NCBI GenBank assembly: GCA_020249465.1
Contig: JADCFP010000021.1
Location: 1-40,802, forward strand
Direction of reading: 5' to 3'
Length of the DNA: 40,802 nt
Origin: Roseomonas sp.
GTDB lineage: Bacteria > Pseudomonadota > Alphaproteobacteria > Acetobacterales > Acetobacteraceae
Shown: in pieces, positions 16,000-26,100 of the stretch
How positions within the stretch are numbered: position 1 is the stretch's first letter
Layout of the letters: every line of letters begins with the position of its first letter
Notes under the pieces: model-generated
What the model was told of the DNA's origin: nothing
The model's input: only the letters and a program-made list of their open reading frames with translations
Database searches by the model: none
Position numbers and translations under genes: made by a program

Positions 16000-17010
16000 C
16001 TATTGTGTCCGGCGCGAAAGCGATACCGCATAGGATGATGCGCGCGCCTGCAAAACCGGATCATCGCTCATTTCAATCCCCGGTGCCTGATCCAGAATCA
16101 TGAAGCTGATTGGATCGCATGGCCCGCCAGGACCGGCGGAAACCTCGGTCACGGTCAGGCGGCCAACAATGGCGCGCGGGCGATCATCCGGCCAGGCGAT
16201 GGTCGGGTTCAGCAAATCATCGCCCTGTCCAGGGAATTGCAGCACCATATCGAATTCAACAGGCGCGGTGGCGACGCGCCGACGCAGCTCATCGGCCAGA
16301 TAGTGATTGCCGAGGCTTTGCATCTGCTCCGCTGTCAGGCGTTCCACCCCGGCGCGCGGTTCAAACACCCAGCGCGCAGGGCGAATTTGCCCATCCTGCC
16401 CGCGGAACATGAAGGTATTCACCCCCCAATAGGGCGTGGTGGCGAAGCTGGCCGGCGGCGCATTGGCCGCCAAATAGCGGCCCTGATTGCCGACCGAAGG
16501 ATTGGCCGCGACGAAGGCTGCGAAAGCCGCCGCGCGCTCAGCATTTGGCCTTCCGGTCGCGGGGTCATTCGCACGCGCCAGCAGCCCATCCACCAGGGCT
16601 TGCGGTGTCGGCGAACCAAATACCGGCGCCGAGATATTCGCCATTTCAAACAAATCACCGGCGGGCGATTCAAAGCGGATCGAAAGGCCGCGCGTACCGC
16701 GCGCGGTGTCTGACGCATTGGGATTGGCGCCCGCCACACCGAAACGGATCAATGCCGTATTGCGCTGGCCGCTGAACACGGGTGCGACAGAAAGCCTGGT
16801 GCCCTCAGCAGTCGCCACGAAATGCCCTGCGGCACAAACGCCCTTGGGGTGGCTGGGGCGATGGGTGCGCACTGGCCCAAGCACCGCTTCAAAGGCGTCC
16901 ACAATCGCGTCGGGGCTGGGCTGTGCGGAGGCCGGAAATAATGTGAGGAGCCATGCCGACATGGCCGCACCAGCAAAGACGGCAAGGCAGTTTGGGCGCT
17001 TGGCGGACAT
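16000..17010 (-). CDS. Secreted catalase-related heme peroxidase (SrpA-like)
   Basis: A 336-residue mini-catalase. It has a signal peptide to about residue 29 (ending ASAQ). The distal heme histidine is His54 in HPKGVCAAG. The segment GTRGLSIRFE is the catalase core. The C-terminal SYAVSLSRR places a candidate proximal heme tyrosine at 327. Catalase-family peroxidases of this size are usually periplasmic and use organic substrates with peroxide rather than disproportionating it. A very strong GGGAGGAAAA site precedes the ATG. The gene stands alone, convergent with folC, with 260 bp of intergenic DNA upstream. Confidence 0.9.
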   Translation of the reverse strand: MSAKRPNCLAVFAGAAMSAWLLTLFPASAQPSPDAIVDAFEAVLGPVRTHRPSHPKGVCAAGHFVATAEGTRLSVAPVFSGQRNTALIRFGVAGANPNASDTARGTRGLSIRFESPAGDLFEMANISAPVFGSPTPQALVDGLLARANDPATGRPNAERAAAFAAFVAANPSVGNQGRYLAANAPPASFATTPYWGVNTFMFRGQDGQIRPARWVFEPRAGVERLTAEQMQSLGNHYLADELRRRVATAPVEFDMVLQFPGQGDDLLNPTIAWPDDRPRAIVGRLTVTEVSAGPGGPCDPISFMILDQAPGIEMSDDPVLQARASSYAVSLSRRTQ

Positions 17011-17184
17011 GCGTTTTCCTCCCGGGCAGTGATTGATGGAAGCGATCTCGGGGGGCGCCTTAACAGCGTTTCAGATTCACCCCATTTCGATAATCATCAG
17101 ATTGCCGTTCACCAGAGTCAAGAAATTTCGCCGTACTGGGCAAGGCCAATCCATTTGGCCCGCCGAGGCCTTGGAGCGTGTTGC

Positions 17185-17200
17185 GTTCACATATGTTCAC
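17185..17200. repeat. Short direct repeat GTTCAC-ATAT-GTTCAC
   Basis: Two identical GTTCAC half-sites separated by ATAT lie in the gap between the peroxidase and cupin genes. The spacing of one helical turn from centre to centre would suit a regulator dimer. No regulator gene is adjacent, and the pair could be chance. The rest of 17011-17272 holds no recognisable gene. Confidence 0.3.
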
Positions 17201-17237
17201 GCCACCCGCTCCACCTCGTTTTTTTCGAGTATCTTCA

Positions 17238-17265
17238 CACGTTCAGATGATTTTATCTAAACGTG
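17238..17265 (-). terminator. Hairpin terminator downstream of the cupin gene
   Basis: Arms CACGTTCAGAT and ATCTAAACGTG (11 bp with one mismatch, 6-base loop) begin 8 bases after the stop codon of the minus-strand cupin gene. A second small hairpin, CTCG-T7-CGAG, follows a few bases further on. No downstream U-tract is present on the minus strand, so efficiency is unknown. Its place directly after a stop supports a terminator or 3'-end stabiliser. Confidence 0.55.
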
Positions 17266-17272
17266 ATATGCT

Positions 17273-17614
17273 TTAATCCACAATGAACAGCTTCGCCCCG
17301 ATAATGGTGCGAGACATATGCGCTTCCGCCCCATCCGCCACCTGATATGACATGCCGGGCCTCAATACAAAAACGCGCCCATCGGCCAGCGTGGTTTCCA
17401 ATTCGCCTTCCAGCACCAGCAGCACATGGCCCTTCTGGCACCAGTGATCCGCGACATAGCCAGGTGAATATTCCACCATGCGCACGCGAATTGGGTTTTC
17501 CGCTGGGCCGACATGGCGCGTGCGCCAAAGCGCTTCACCGGTCACACCCGCATGGCGTGTCGGTTTCACCTGCGCCCAATCAGTCGTATCGAAAGGAATG
17601 GCATCCATCTGCAT
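17273..17614 (-). CDS. DHCW-motif cupin-fold protein
   Basis: A 113-residue single-domain cupin. Cupin motif 1 appears as ADHWCQKGHVLLVLEGEL and motif 2 as FVLRPGMSYQVAD followed by a conserved histidine (AHMS). The DHWC stretch is characteristic of a small uncharacterised cupin group, likely metal-binding through its histidines. It is cytoplasmic (no signal). The start at 17614 has AAGGG at 10 bases; a second in-frame ATG two codons on is possible. It lies 13 bp after the yqgE stop in the same direction and could share its transcript. Function unknown. Confidence 0.85.
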   Translation of the reverse strand: MQMDAIPFDTTDWAQVKPTRHAGVTGEALWRTRHVGPAENPIRVRMVEYSPGYVADHWCQKGHVLLVLEGELETTLADGRVFVLRPGMSYQVADGAEAHMSRTIIGAKLFIVD

Positions 17615-17627
17615 GGATCAAGAACCC

Positions 17628-18218
17628 TTACGCATGGCCGGCGGCGGAAGAAAGCCAGGCCGGATGCACCTTCAGTTTCGCGAGTGCGGCATGCCAGGCG
17701 GTGCTGGCATCCTGATGGAAAAGCAGCGCCTCATCTGCCGGTACACTCAGCCAGGAATTACGCTGGATTTCCTCTTCCAATTGCCCCGGCGCCCAACCGG
17801 CATAGCCAAGGGCCAGCAAGCCCTGGCGCGGCCCCCCGCCGCTCGCAATCGCGCTCAAGATATCCACACTGGCCGTGAGCGCGAGTCCAGTGCTGAACCC
17901 AAGGCTGCCATCTGCCGACCAATCATCCGTATGGAGCACAAAGCCGCGGCCAGCTTCCACCGGCCCGCCGGACACCAGCCGGATCTGGCGCTGGGACGGC
18001 ACTGGCTTCAAGCCAAGCTGCTTCAGCAATTTGTCAAAGGCCAGCCCTTCGATCGGGCGGTTCACCATCAGCCCCATCGCGCCGTCAGCCGAGTGGTTGC
18101 ACAGGCACACCACGCTTTGCGCAAAGCGCGGGTCTTCCATGCCCGGCATCGCAATCAGCAAATGCCCGGTCAGATAATCGCCAGCCTTGGCGGCGGCGGC
18201 TTTGCCCTTTCTGGCCAT
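17628..18218 (-). CDS. YqgE/AlgH family protein
   Basis: A 196-residue protein of the UPF0301/AlgH family, recognised by YLTGHLLIAMPGM near the N-terminus, the segment VNRPI, and SGGPVEAGRGFVLHT in the middle; length matches. The molecular function of the family is unsettled. The start at 18218 is preferred because family members begin shortly before YLTG, although a good ribosome-binding site is not visible; in-frame starts at 18296 and 18311 would add a basic tail. It is divergent from hisF, with 144 bp between the chosen starts. Confidence 0.9.
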   Translation of the reverse strand: MARKGKAAAAKAGDYLTGHLLIAMPGMEDPRFAQSVVCLCNHSADGAMGLMVNRPIEGLAFDKLLKQLGLKPVPSQRQIRLVSGGPVEAGRGFVLHTDDWSADGSLGFSTGLALTASVDILSAIASGGGPRQGLLALGYAGWAPGQLEEEIQRNSWLSVPADEALLFHQDASTAWHAALAKLKVHPAWLSSAAGHA

Positions 18219-18362
18219 GAGGGAAATGTGGCGCTGCCCGCGCGCCCCTGCAAGCCTTGCTTTTCGGGGCTTGACCAGGGGATCATTCCGGCGCATCGCG
18301 CTTTCCAGCAAAGCGCCAAGCTTGGCCGCAGCCCCCGCAACCCTGAGTTTAGATGAGGTCCC

Positions 18363-19145
18363 TTGCTCGCGCTTCGTGTCATTCCCTGCCTGGATGTGAA
18401 GGATGGTCGCGTCGTCAAGGGCGTGAACTTCCTGGCATTGCGCGACGCCGGTGACCCGGTGGAACAGGCGCGCAATTATGATCGCGAAGGTGCGGATGAA
18501 ATCACCTTCCTCGACATCACCGCTTCCGCCGAAAACCGCGACACCATCCTGGATGTGGTATCCCGTACGGCGGCTGAGGTCTTCATCCCGCTGACTGTTG
18601 GTGGCGGCGTGCGCAGCGTGGAAGATGCCCGGCGACTTTTGCTGGCCGGTGCTGACAAGGTTTCCATCAATTCAGCTGCGGTTTCTGACCCTGATCTGGT
18701 GCTCCGCGCGGCCGAGGCTTTCGGCAGTCAGGCCATTGTTGTCGCGATTGATGCGCGCCGACGCGATGCGGGCGGTGGGTTTGAGGTGTTCACCCATGGC
18801 GGGCGGCGCGGCACGGGCATGGATGCCATCGCCTGGGCCAGGCAGGTTGAAGCGCTTGGCGCGGGGGAAATCCTGCTGACGTCAATGGATCGTGATGGCA
18901 CCAAGCAGGGCTTTGATCTTGAATTGACGGCGGCGGTGCGTGCCGCCACGCGCCTGCCGATTGTGGCATCCGGCGGAGTCGGGGAATTGCGCCATTTCGT
19001 AGAAGGCGCGAAAGCAGGCGCCACCGGCCTGCTCGCCGCCAGTGTTTTCCATTACGGGGTGTTCCGGATTGCGGAAGCCAAGGCTGCACTCGCCGCCGCT
19101 GGCCTGCCGATCCGCCCCGTTCCGCCTGTGCAGGAGGCCGCGTAA
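18363..19145 (+). CDS. hisF: Imidazole glycerol phosphate synthase, cyclase subunit
   Basis: A 260-residue TIM-barrel protein with both catalytic aspartates, Asp11 ([17 protein letters not shown]) and Asp130 (VVAIDARR), and the phosphate-binding loops TVGGGVRS and ASGGVGE. With HisH it converts PRFAR and ammonia to IGP and AICAR in histidine synthesis. The start is TTG at 18363, five bases after TGAGGT; no ATG lies close enough to preserve the conserved N-terminus. hisE follows immediately (TAA then ATG), the usual order in alphaproteobacteria. Other his genes are not in the window apart from hisZ at 32436. Confidence 0.97.
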   Translation: MLALRVIPCLDVKDGRVVKGVNFLALRDAGDPVEQARNYDREGADEITFLDITASAENRDTILDVVSRTAAEVFIPLTVGGGVRSVEDARRLLLAGADKVSINSAAVSDPDLVLRAAEAFGSQAIVVAIDARRRDAGGGFEVFTHGGRRGTGMDAIAWARQVEALGAGEILLTSMDRDGTKQGFDLELTAAVRAATRLPIVASGGVGELRHFVEGAKAGATGLLAASVFHYGVFRIAEAKAALAAAGLPIRPVPPVQEAA

Positions 19146-19721
19146 ATGGCCAAGGCGACAAAACCCGGCAAGGCAAAGCAAGCGAAGCTGAAGCCAGCCG
19201 AAAAGACGCAGAAAAAGCCAGGCGTCAAAAAGAAAATCGCCAAGAAGAAGGCGGCACTGCCTTTGCCGGGCGGGCTGAAGGCGAAGGGCGCGAAATTGCC
19301 CAAGCGTATTCTCAAGGCGGAAGCGCGCGTATTGCAGCCGCTCAGCCTTTCGCCGACCGGGGCGGATGCCATGATTCTGGATCGGCTGTGGGAAACGGTG
19401 GAACAGCGCCGGCTTGCGGGCGATCTCACCACATCCCATTCGGCGCGGCTCATGGCGCGCGGCACCGCCAAGGTCGCCCAAAAATTCGGCGAAGAAGCGG
19501 TGGAATGCGTGATCGAGGCGACCATCGGCAATCGCGCCGCCACGGTGCTGGAATCAGCCGATGTGCTCTATCACCTGATGGTGATCTGGGTGGATGCAGG
19601 CATCCGACCAGAGGAAGTCTGGGCCGAATTGGCCCGCCGTCAGGGCATTAGCGGTATTGCCGAAAAGGCAGCGCGACCCCAGGGCATTATCCGCGCTGCC
19701 GGCACCACCAAATTGCCGTAA
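19146..19721 (+). CDS. hisE: Phosphoribosyl-ATP pyrophosphatase with a Lys-rich N-terminal extension
   Basis: A 191-residue protein. The C-terminal part from about residue 76 is a normal HisE/MazG-fold domain ([36 protein letters not shown]) that hydrolyses phosphoribosyl-ATP to phosphoribosyl-AMP. HisE alone is usually about 105 residues; here a tail of some 70 residues precedes it, with 20 lysines in the first 60 and an Ala/Pro/Gly background like histone H1-type tails. AGGAGG 8 bases before the ATG at 19146 supports translation from there, although an internal ATG at 19371 (Met76) could give the short form. The role of the tail is unknown. Confidence 0.93.
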   Translation: MAKATKPGKAKQAKLKPAEKTQKKPGVKKKIAKKKAALPLPGGLKAKGAKLPKRILKAEARVLQPLSLSPTGADAMILDRLWETVEQRRLAGDLTTSHSARLMARGTAKVAQKFGEEAVECVIEATIGNRAATVLESADVLYHLMVIWVDAGIRPEEVWAELARRQGISGIAEKAARPQGIIRAAGTTKLP

Positions 19722-19733
19722 AACGCCGCCAGC

Positions 19734-20204
19734 TCAGCCGAGCGCCTTGGCCGCGGCCAGCACCTCAGCGGCATGGGCTTCGGGCTTCACCTTGCGCCAG
19801 ATTTTCACGATCTTGCCATCGGCGCCCACCAGAAAGCTCGACCGCTCTAGCCCCATGTATTTCTTGCCATACATGGATTTTTCCACCCAAACGCCATAGG
19901 CCTCGGCGGTCTTGTGTTCAGGGTCTGACGCCAGCGGAAATTCCAGCCCGTATTTTTTGGCGAATTTTTCAATCGGCGGCATGGCGTCGGGTGACACGCC
20001 AATCACCGTCAGGCCAAGCTTGCCAAGCTGGGGTAGCGCTTCCTGCACGCCACAAGCCTGCTTGGTGCAGCCGGGCGTATCGGCCTTGGGGTAGAAATAC
20101 AGCAGATAGGGCTTGCCCTTGAGGCCGGCTGAGGAAACCTCCCGCCCGTTGCTCGCTGCCATTTTGAAGGCGGGCGCCTTTTTGCCTTCGGCTAATTCGC
20201 TCAT
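19734..20204 (-). CDS. bcp: Thioredoxin-dependent peroxiredoxin Bcp
   Basis: A 156-residue peroxiredoxin of the Bcp/PrxQ type. Peroxidatic Cys46 and resolving Cys51 lie five residues apart in TPGCTKQACG, as in E. coli Bcp, and FYPKADTPGCT is the family active-site motif. It reduces peroxides and lipid hydroperoxides in the cytoplasm. Its ATG overlaps the glnE stop by 4 bp, so it is probably the second gene of a glnE-bcp transcript, an arrangement seen in other alphaproteobacteria. It ends 12 bp from the convergent hisE. Confidence 0.96.
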   Translation of the reverse strand: MSELAEGKKAPAFKMAASNGREVSSAGLKGKPYLLYFYPKADTPGCTKQACGVQEALPQLGKLGLTVIGVSPDAMPPIEKFAKKYGLEFPLASDPEHKTAEAYGVWVEKSMYGKKYMGLERSSFLVGADGKIVKIWRKVKPEAHAAEVLAAAKALG

Positions 20205-23182
20205 GAAGGATTCCCCTGTTCCAGCCGGCCAAGCCGGGCTTCGAAAACCTGGCGCACCAAGGCTGCGCTCGCTTCCATCTGTGCGCGGAGCCCCGGAAGG
20301 TCAACGGGTGGCGCAGTGCAAAGCGGGCCGGCCACGCGCAACACGGCGGAAGCGGCGGGCTCGGGCAAGGTGGCGTCTCGCCAGGGGCCAAGTGTCAGGC
20401 GCAGAATGCCGCTGATGCCGCGCCAGAGCCGCTCAGCGCCGATCAGCGCTTCGGCTTCGCGACTTTCCAGCGCGCCGATTTTCGCCAGATTGGCAATCGC
20501 GATGCGCGTGGTGGTGGCCAGCACCTCGGGATGGCGCGGCGCGTGATGCAATTGCAGCGCCTGGGCGATGAATTCCACCTCCACCAGCCCACCGGGGCTG
20601 AGTTTCACATCCCATGGCCCATCGCCCGGCAATTCGCGCAGCATGCGCTGGCGCATGGCAAGCGCATCGGGAATGGCGGCCTTGGCCTTTTCCGGGTTGG
20701 ACAAGGCGGCGCGAATGGCCGCGCCAATGCGGCGTGACAGCGCAGGCGGCCCCGCCACCACCCGGGCGCGCGTCAGCGCCATGCGTTCCCAGCTCCAGGC
20801 ATCTTCCGCCTGATAGCGCTGGAAGGCACCAAGCGAGACCGCGACCGGCCCCTTCGATCCGGAAGGCCTGAGGCGCATATCCACCTCATACAATTTGCCC
20901 TCAGCGCCGGGGGCAGTGATGGCGCCGACCATCTGATGCGCGAGCCGCGTGAAATACTGAATGGTCGGCAAGGGGCGGATCGTGGGTGCGCCACGCTTGG
21001 CCTTGGCTTCGCTCGCTTCCGCCTCAGTTGCGTGATCATAAACCAGGATCAGATCAAGATCAGAACCGGGCAGCATTTCCCGCCCGCCGAGTTTACCCAA
21101 AGCCACCACGGCAAGCTGCCCGCCCTTCACCACGCCATGCCGGGCAGCGAATTCAGCGGTTACATGCGGCAGCAGGGATGAAATGGCGGCATCGGCGAGC
21201 GCGCTCCGCGCCTCGCCCGCCGCATCAGGGTCTATGGCGCCTTCAAGCGTCGCGGCATCAATGTCGAATTTGCCTTCCTGAACCAGGCGGCGGGACGCTT
21301 CCATGGCTTCTTCGAAATAGCGCGCTTCCTTCACCAGTGCGGGCAAGGCAGACGCCGCGCTGCCAATGCCGCCGCCTGCGCCCACCAGCAGCCCTTCCAG
21401 TGCGGCGGTGTGATGCGCCAAATGATCCGCCAATTGCGGTGCGGCGCCCAGAATGCCGGCCAGGCGGTCCAGCATGGGCTGGTTGCGGTGCAACAGGCTC
21501 AAGACCTGCACGCCCGTGGTCAGGCGCCCGAATAGCGCATCCAGGCGCATCAGCGCCGCATCCGGATCACGCTGCTTGCCAAAGGCCGCGAGCAGGCTTG
21601 GCATGAGTGCGGTCAGCAATTCGCGCGCGCGTTCGCTGCGAATGGCGCGTGCATGGCCGTGATGCCAGCCGCGCACGGTGGCGGCGATGCTGCCGGGATT
21701 GGCGTAGCCCATGGCGCGAAGGGTGGCGATGGTGGCGGGATCATCCTCCACACCTGTGAAGACCAGATCGCCCTGCACGGTATCGGCGGCCAGTGTGGGT
21801 TCCGCTTCAAACATGCGCCCGTAATGCTGTTCCACGCGGCGCAAATGATAGGCGAAATCCTCGGCAAAACTGGCGCTGTCATTATAGCCGAGGAAGGAGG
21901 CGATGCGCGCAATCCCTTCCTCATCTTCGGGTAGCCGATGCGTCTGGCGATCCGCCACCATTTGCAGCCGATGTTCAAGCCGGCGCAGGAAGCCATAGGC
22001 ATCCGCCAAGTCAGCGGCAGCGCGGCGTTCAATCTTGCCCGCGCCAGCCAGGGCAGAAAGCGCGCCAAGCGTGGTCGGGTCGCGCAGCGCGGGATCGCGC
22101 CCGCCCCAGATCAATTGCAGCACCTGCGCGGTGAATTCGATTTCGCGAATGCCGCCCCGGCCCAGCTTCACATCATGCCCGGCCAGTTGCACCGTATCAT
22201 GCGCGCCCTTGGCGCCCTTATGCGCATGGATTTGCCGCTTGATGGAATGGATATCGGCAACCGCCGCGAAATCCAGGTAGCGGCGCCAGACAAAGGGGCG
22301 GATTTCGCGCAGGAAAGCATCCCCCGCCGTACGATCCGCCGCCACAGGCCGCGCCTTGATCATGGCAGCGCGTTCCCAATTCTGGCCCATGCTTTCGTAA
22401 TAGGCGATGGCAGCAGGGATCGAGACTGCCAAGGGTGTCGCGGCGGGATCGGGCCTCAAGCGCAAATCGGTGCGGAACACATAGCCATCAGCAGTGCGTT
22501 CTTCCATCAGCCGCACCAGATCGCGCGCGATGCGCACATAAATCGCCTGGGCGCGATCCGGGTCCTGCACGGCGGCTGGATCGTAAAGCACCATCAGATC
22601 AACATCGGATGAGTAATTCAGCTCCCGCGCGCCAAGCTTGCCCATGCCAAGAACGACCAAGCCAGATTGCCGCCCGATGGATTTCGCATCTGTCCGGCTG
22701 CCACCTGTGTGGCGCAAATCGCCCCGCGCCGCGGCATCGCGGAGCAAATGCGCGCAGGCGGTATCAATGCTGAGCTCCGCCAATTCGGACAAGGCGCCGG
22801 TCACGCGGTCCAGCCCCCAAAGACCGCGAATATCAGCGAGGCCCGCCACCAAAGCGCCCTGGCGCTTGGCCTGGCGGAGCAGCGCCGCCAAGGCCGGGCG
22901 CGGCGTGGCGGGGTCCAGGCGCAGCAGCGGGTCTATGGCGCGCGCAAAAGCCTCATCCGGGCCACGTTCGGCCATGAAAAGCAGGGTGGGTGACTCCCGC
23001 ACCGCCAAATCGGCTAGATAGGGGCTATGACCACCAAGCGCTTCCAGTATCGCAGCACCCTCCGCGCTTTCGGCAAAGCGGCGTTCCGCCTCCCCCTTCT
23101 CGGCGAAACGCGCCTGGGCGAGGACGGCGGCGGCCTTGTCGAATCCGCGCGGCAGGGGGAAAGCTGCTGTGACAGGGGTCAT
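20201..23182 (-). CDS. glnE: Bifunctional glutamine synthetase adenylyltransferase / adenylyl-removing enzyme
   Basis: A 993-residue protein of full GlnE length with two nucleotidyltransferase domains. The N-terminal deadenylylase has NYSSDVDLMVLYD (about 189-201) and the C-terminal adenylyltransferase has PGSDLDLILVYD (around residue 703), each carrying the DxD metal site. Each is followed by a helical GlnD/PII-responsive region. GlnE switches glutamine synthetase off by AMP addition and on by removal, according to PII state. It is divergent from the AsmA-like gene with only 17 bp between the starts, so control elements must overlap the coding ends. bcp is coupled downstream. Confidence 0.97.
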   Translation of the reverse strand: MTPVTAAFPLPRGFDKAAAVLAQARFAEKGEAERRFAESAEGAAILEALGGHSPYLADLAVRESPTLLFMAERGPDEAFARAIDPLLRLDPATPRPALAALLRQAKRQGALVAGLADIRGLWGLDRVTGALSELAELSIDTACAHLLRDAAARGDLRHTGGSRTDAKSIGRQSGLVVLGMGKLGARELNYSSDVDLMVLYDPAAVQDPDRAQAIYVRIARDLVRLMEERTADGYVFRTDLRLRPDPAATPLAVSIPAAIAYYESMGQNWERAAMIKARPVAADRTAGDAFLREIRPFVWRRYLDFAAVADIHSIKRQIHAHKGAKGAHDTVQLAGHDVKLGRGGIREIEFTAQVLQLIWGGRDPALRDPTTLGALSALAGAGKIERRAAADLADAYGFLRRLEHRLQMVADRQTHRLPEDEEGIARIASFLGYNDSASFAEDFAYHLRRVEQHYGRMFEAEPTLAADTVQGDLVFTGVEDDPATIATLRAMGYANPGSIAATVRGWHHGHARAIRSERARELLTALMPSLLAAFGKQRDPDAALMRLDALFGRLTTGVQVLSLLHRNQPMLDRLAGILGAAPQLADHLAHHTAALEGLLVGAGGGIGSAASALPALVKEARYFEEAMEASRRLVQEGKFDIDAATLEGAIDPDAAGEARSALADAAISSLLPHVTAEFAARHGVVKGGQLAVVALGKLGGREMLPGSDLDLILVYDHATEAEASEAKAKRGAPTIRPLPTIQYFTRLAHQMVGAITAPGAEGKLYEVDMRLRPSGSKGPVAVSLGAFQRYQAEDAWSWERMALTRARVVAGPPALSRRIGAAIRAALSNPEKAKAAIPDALAMRQRMLRELPGDGPWDVKLSPGGLVEVEFIAQALQLHHAPRHPEVLATTTRIAIANLAKIGALESREAEALIGAERLWRGISGILRLTLGPWRDATLPEPAASAVLRVAGPLCTAPPVDLPGLRAQMEASAALVRQVFEARLGRLEQGNPS

Positions 23183-23199
23183 GGGGGAATAGGGAAAGA

Positions 23200-26100
23200 G
23201 TGAGGCGGGTCGCAGGTCAAGCGGGGCGGGGGCTGAAGCTGCTCGCCAGGGTCTGCCTGACCCTGACGCTCCTGGCTGGGTTGGCGCTTGGCGGGGTGGT
23301 CTGGCGCCTGGAACAGGGGCCGGTCAGCCTGCCCTGGTTGGCCCGCCAGGCCGAAAGCCTGGCCAATCAGGCGCTGACCGATCAAAGCATTGGGATTGGC
23401 GCGGCGGAGATTTCCTGGGCGGGCTGGCGAGAAGGGCATCGTTCGCCGATTGCGGTGCGGTTTTTCGACATAAGCGTGTCTGACAAAGAAGATGGGCTGA
23501 TTGCGGTGCTACCGCGGGTGGATGCCTCGCTGTCTGCGGGTAGCCTGCTGCGCGGGCATATCGCGCTGCGGGGGCTGGAATTGAGCGGGCTTCGCCTGCT
23601 CGCGAAGCGGGACAAGGCAGGCGCACTGTCGCTTGGGCTGGCCGGCGCGCCAAAGGCTGAGGGTGCGGCCCCGCCGGGCGCAGAGCTTGAAGCCCTGACC
23701 GAGATCATCACCGCCTGGCTGGCGCCACCCAATGAGGAAACGGCGCTGTCGGCCATTCAGCACATCGCCCTTTTGGATACCAGGCTGGCGCTGTCCGATG
23801 AGGCTTCCGGGCGGGTGGTGAGTGCCAATCTCACTTCCCTGGTGCTGCAACGCCGCGCCGCTGGCGGCTTGGAATTGGCCGGGCGCGCCATGCTGGAATT
23901 GGCCGATCAGCGCATCCCGGTGGAGATTGCCGGTAATCTGGAACGGGCGCTTTGGCGCGGGGAGGCATCGCTGACCGCGCGCGGCATTCGCCCGGCAGTA
24001 TTGGCCAGGGCAAGTGCGGAATTGGCCCCCTTGGCGGCGCTGGATGCAGAAGCGGAAATTACCCTGATCGCGCGTTTCGCCGGGGCGCCGCAGCCGGATT
24101 TGCTGATGGGGCGGCTGCGCACCGGGGCCGGTGTGCTGCATATCCCAAATAATGGCGGGGAGATTCCCTTCGCGGCCATCCTGTTGGACGCCACCTTGGC
24201 CGAAGATGTGGTGCGCGTTGAGCGACTGGCCTTTTCGCCGCAGCCATCGCAGCGCCCGGGCGCTCCCCTGCCGCCGGTCATTCGTGCCAGTGGCGAGGCA
24301 CAATTACACGATGGCATGTGGCAGACAACCGCCGAAATATCCTTGCGCAGCTTGGATATTGCCGATCTGCCGCATTACTGGCCGCCGAGTGTAGCCCCCA
24401 GGCCGCGCGAATGGCTGGCCGAGAATCTGACAGCCGGCATGCTGCGCGAAGGCAATTGGCGGATTACCGCTAAAATCGGCGAGGATGGCAGCGCTGCCGA
24501 AATCACCGCGCTTTCCGGCGTCGCGCGCGCGGATGGCGTGACGGTTCATTGGTTGCGCCCCATCCCACCCTTTGAAAATGCCGGTGGCGAGGCGCGGTTT
24601 TCCCTCGATAAGATCGAAATTACCGCCAATAGCGGCCAGCAGGCCGGCACAGCCATTGTGACGGATAGCGCCACGGTTTCGATCAGCTTCGCGACCGATC
24701 CGGAAGTCACGCGTATTGAAGCGAGTGTGCGTGGCCCGCTGGCGGATGGTTGGTCCATTCTGCGTCATCCCAGGCTGAAGATTTTCGAAAAACGCCCGCC
24801 ACCGATCAATGACCCGACCGGCTCATTGACCAGCGGCACGCTCAAGCTTGTCTTTCCGCTGATCAAGACGCTTGATATTGAGGATATTGATATCCAGGCG
24901 GAGCTTGACGTGCGCGATTTGCGCATTCCGCGCATTGCCTTTGACCGAGACCTGGAACGCGGTATGGCGCGTGTTTCGGTGACCAATGCAGGGCTGACAG
25001 CCACGGGCACCGGCGTGCTTGGCGATATTGAAGCGCGCATCCGGCAGGAAACCGATTTTCGCAACGGCCCGGCCACGGATATTGTTGCACGTGAAATCAT
25101 CTCCGCCCGCGCCGATGCCAAACAACTGGCCGCCCTTGGCCTTGATGGAGGGCCATTGCTGGAAGGGCCGGTGCAGCTTGATCTCCGCAATGAAACGCGC
25201 CGCAATGGGCAGGCAAGGCTCGCTGTGCGGGCTGATTTGCGCGCGGCGACGCTGAGCATTGAACCACTCGCCTGGACCAAACCACCCGGCATAACTGGAA
25301 ATGCGGAAGCCATGGTGCTGATGCGGGGCGGTCAGGTCACGTTGATTGAAAGTTTCCGCATCGAAACACCGGATGCGCTTATACGCGGCCGCGCGAATGA
25401 GCTGCGCCAGAATGTGCCGCAACGTATCGAATTGACCAGTGCCGCTTTGGGGCGTTCCCGCTTCACTGGTGAATTGCGCCCGCCTGCGACGCGTGTTGGC
25501 GGCCAATGGAACATCAATCTGCGCGGGTCAGTGCTCGATATGGCGCCTGCATTCGATTCGCATATGGCATCTGACAAGCCCGTTGAGGAAGGTGCTGCCG
25601 CACGGCTTGAGGCGCGCTTTGATCGCGTACTGCTGCCGCATGGCAAGGAAATCACGGGGCTTGAGGCGCAACTCCAGGTCAATGCCTTGGGCGTCACGCA
25701 GCAGGCCAATATCACCGCGCGCCTGCCGGGGCGTGGTAGTTTTGCGGCGAATATCACACCGGACGGGCAGCGCCGTGCCTTTAACCTCACCAGCGATAAT
25801 GGCGGCGAATTGCTGCGTGCCTTTGATGTGCTGAAAACCATTCAAGGCGGCAAGCTGAATGTGACCGGCAGATATGAAAACTCCCGCCCCGGCGCCACGC
25901 TTACGGGCGATGCGGTGCTGGAAGATTTCGTGGTGCGCGATGCACCTGGGCTGGGCAAGGTTTTGCAGGCCATGACGCTTTACGGGCTGGTGGATGCCTT
26001 GAGCGGTTCGGGGCTAAATTTCGCCCGCGCCACCATTCCCTTTAGCCTGAGCCCGGATGCGCTTGTATTGCAGGATGCGCGCGCCTTTTCGTCTTCGCTG

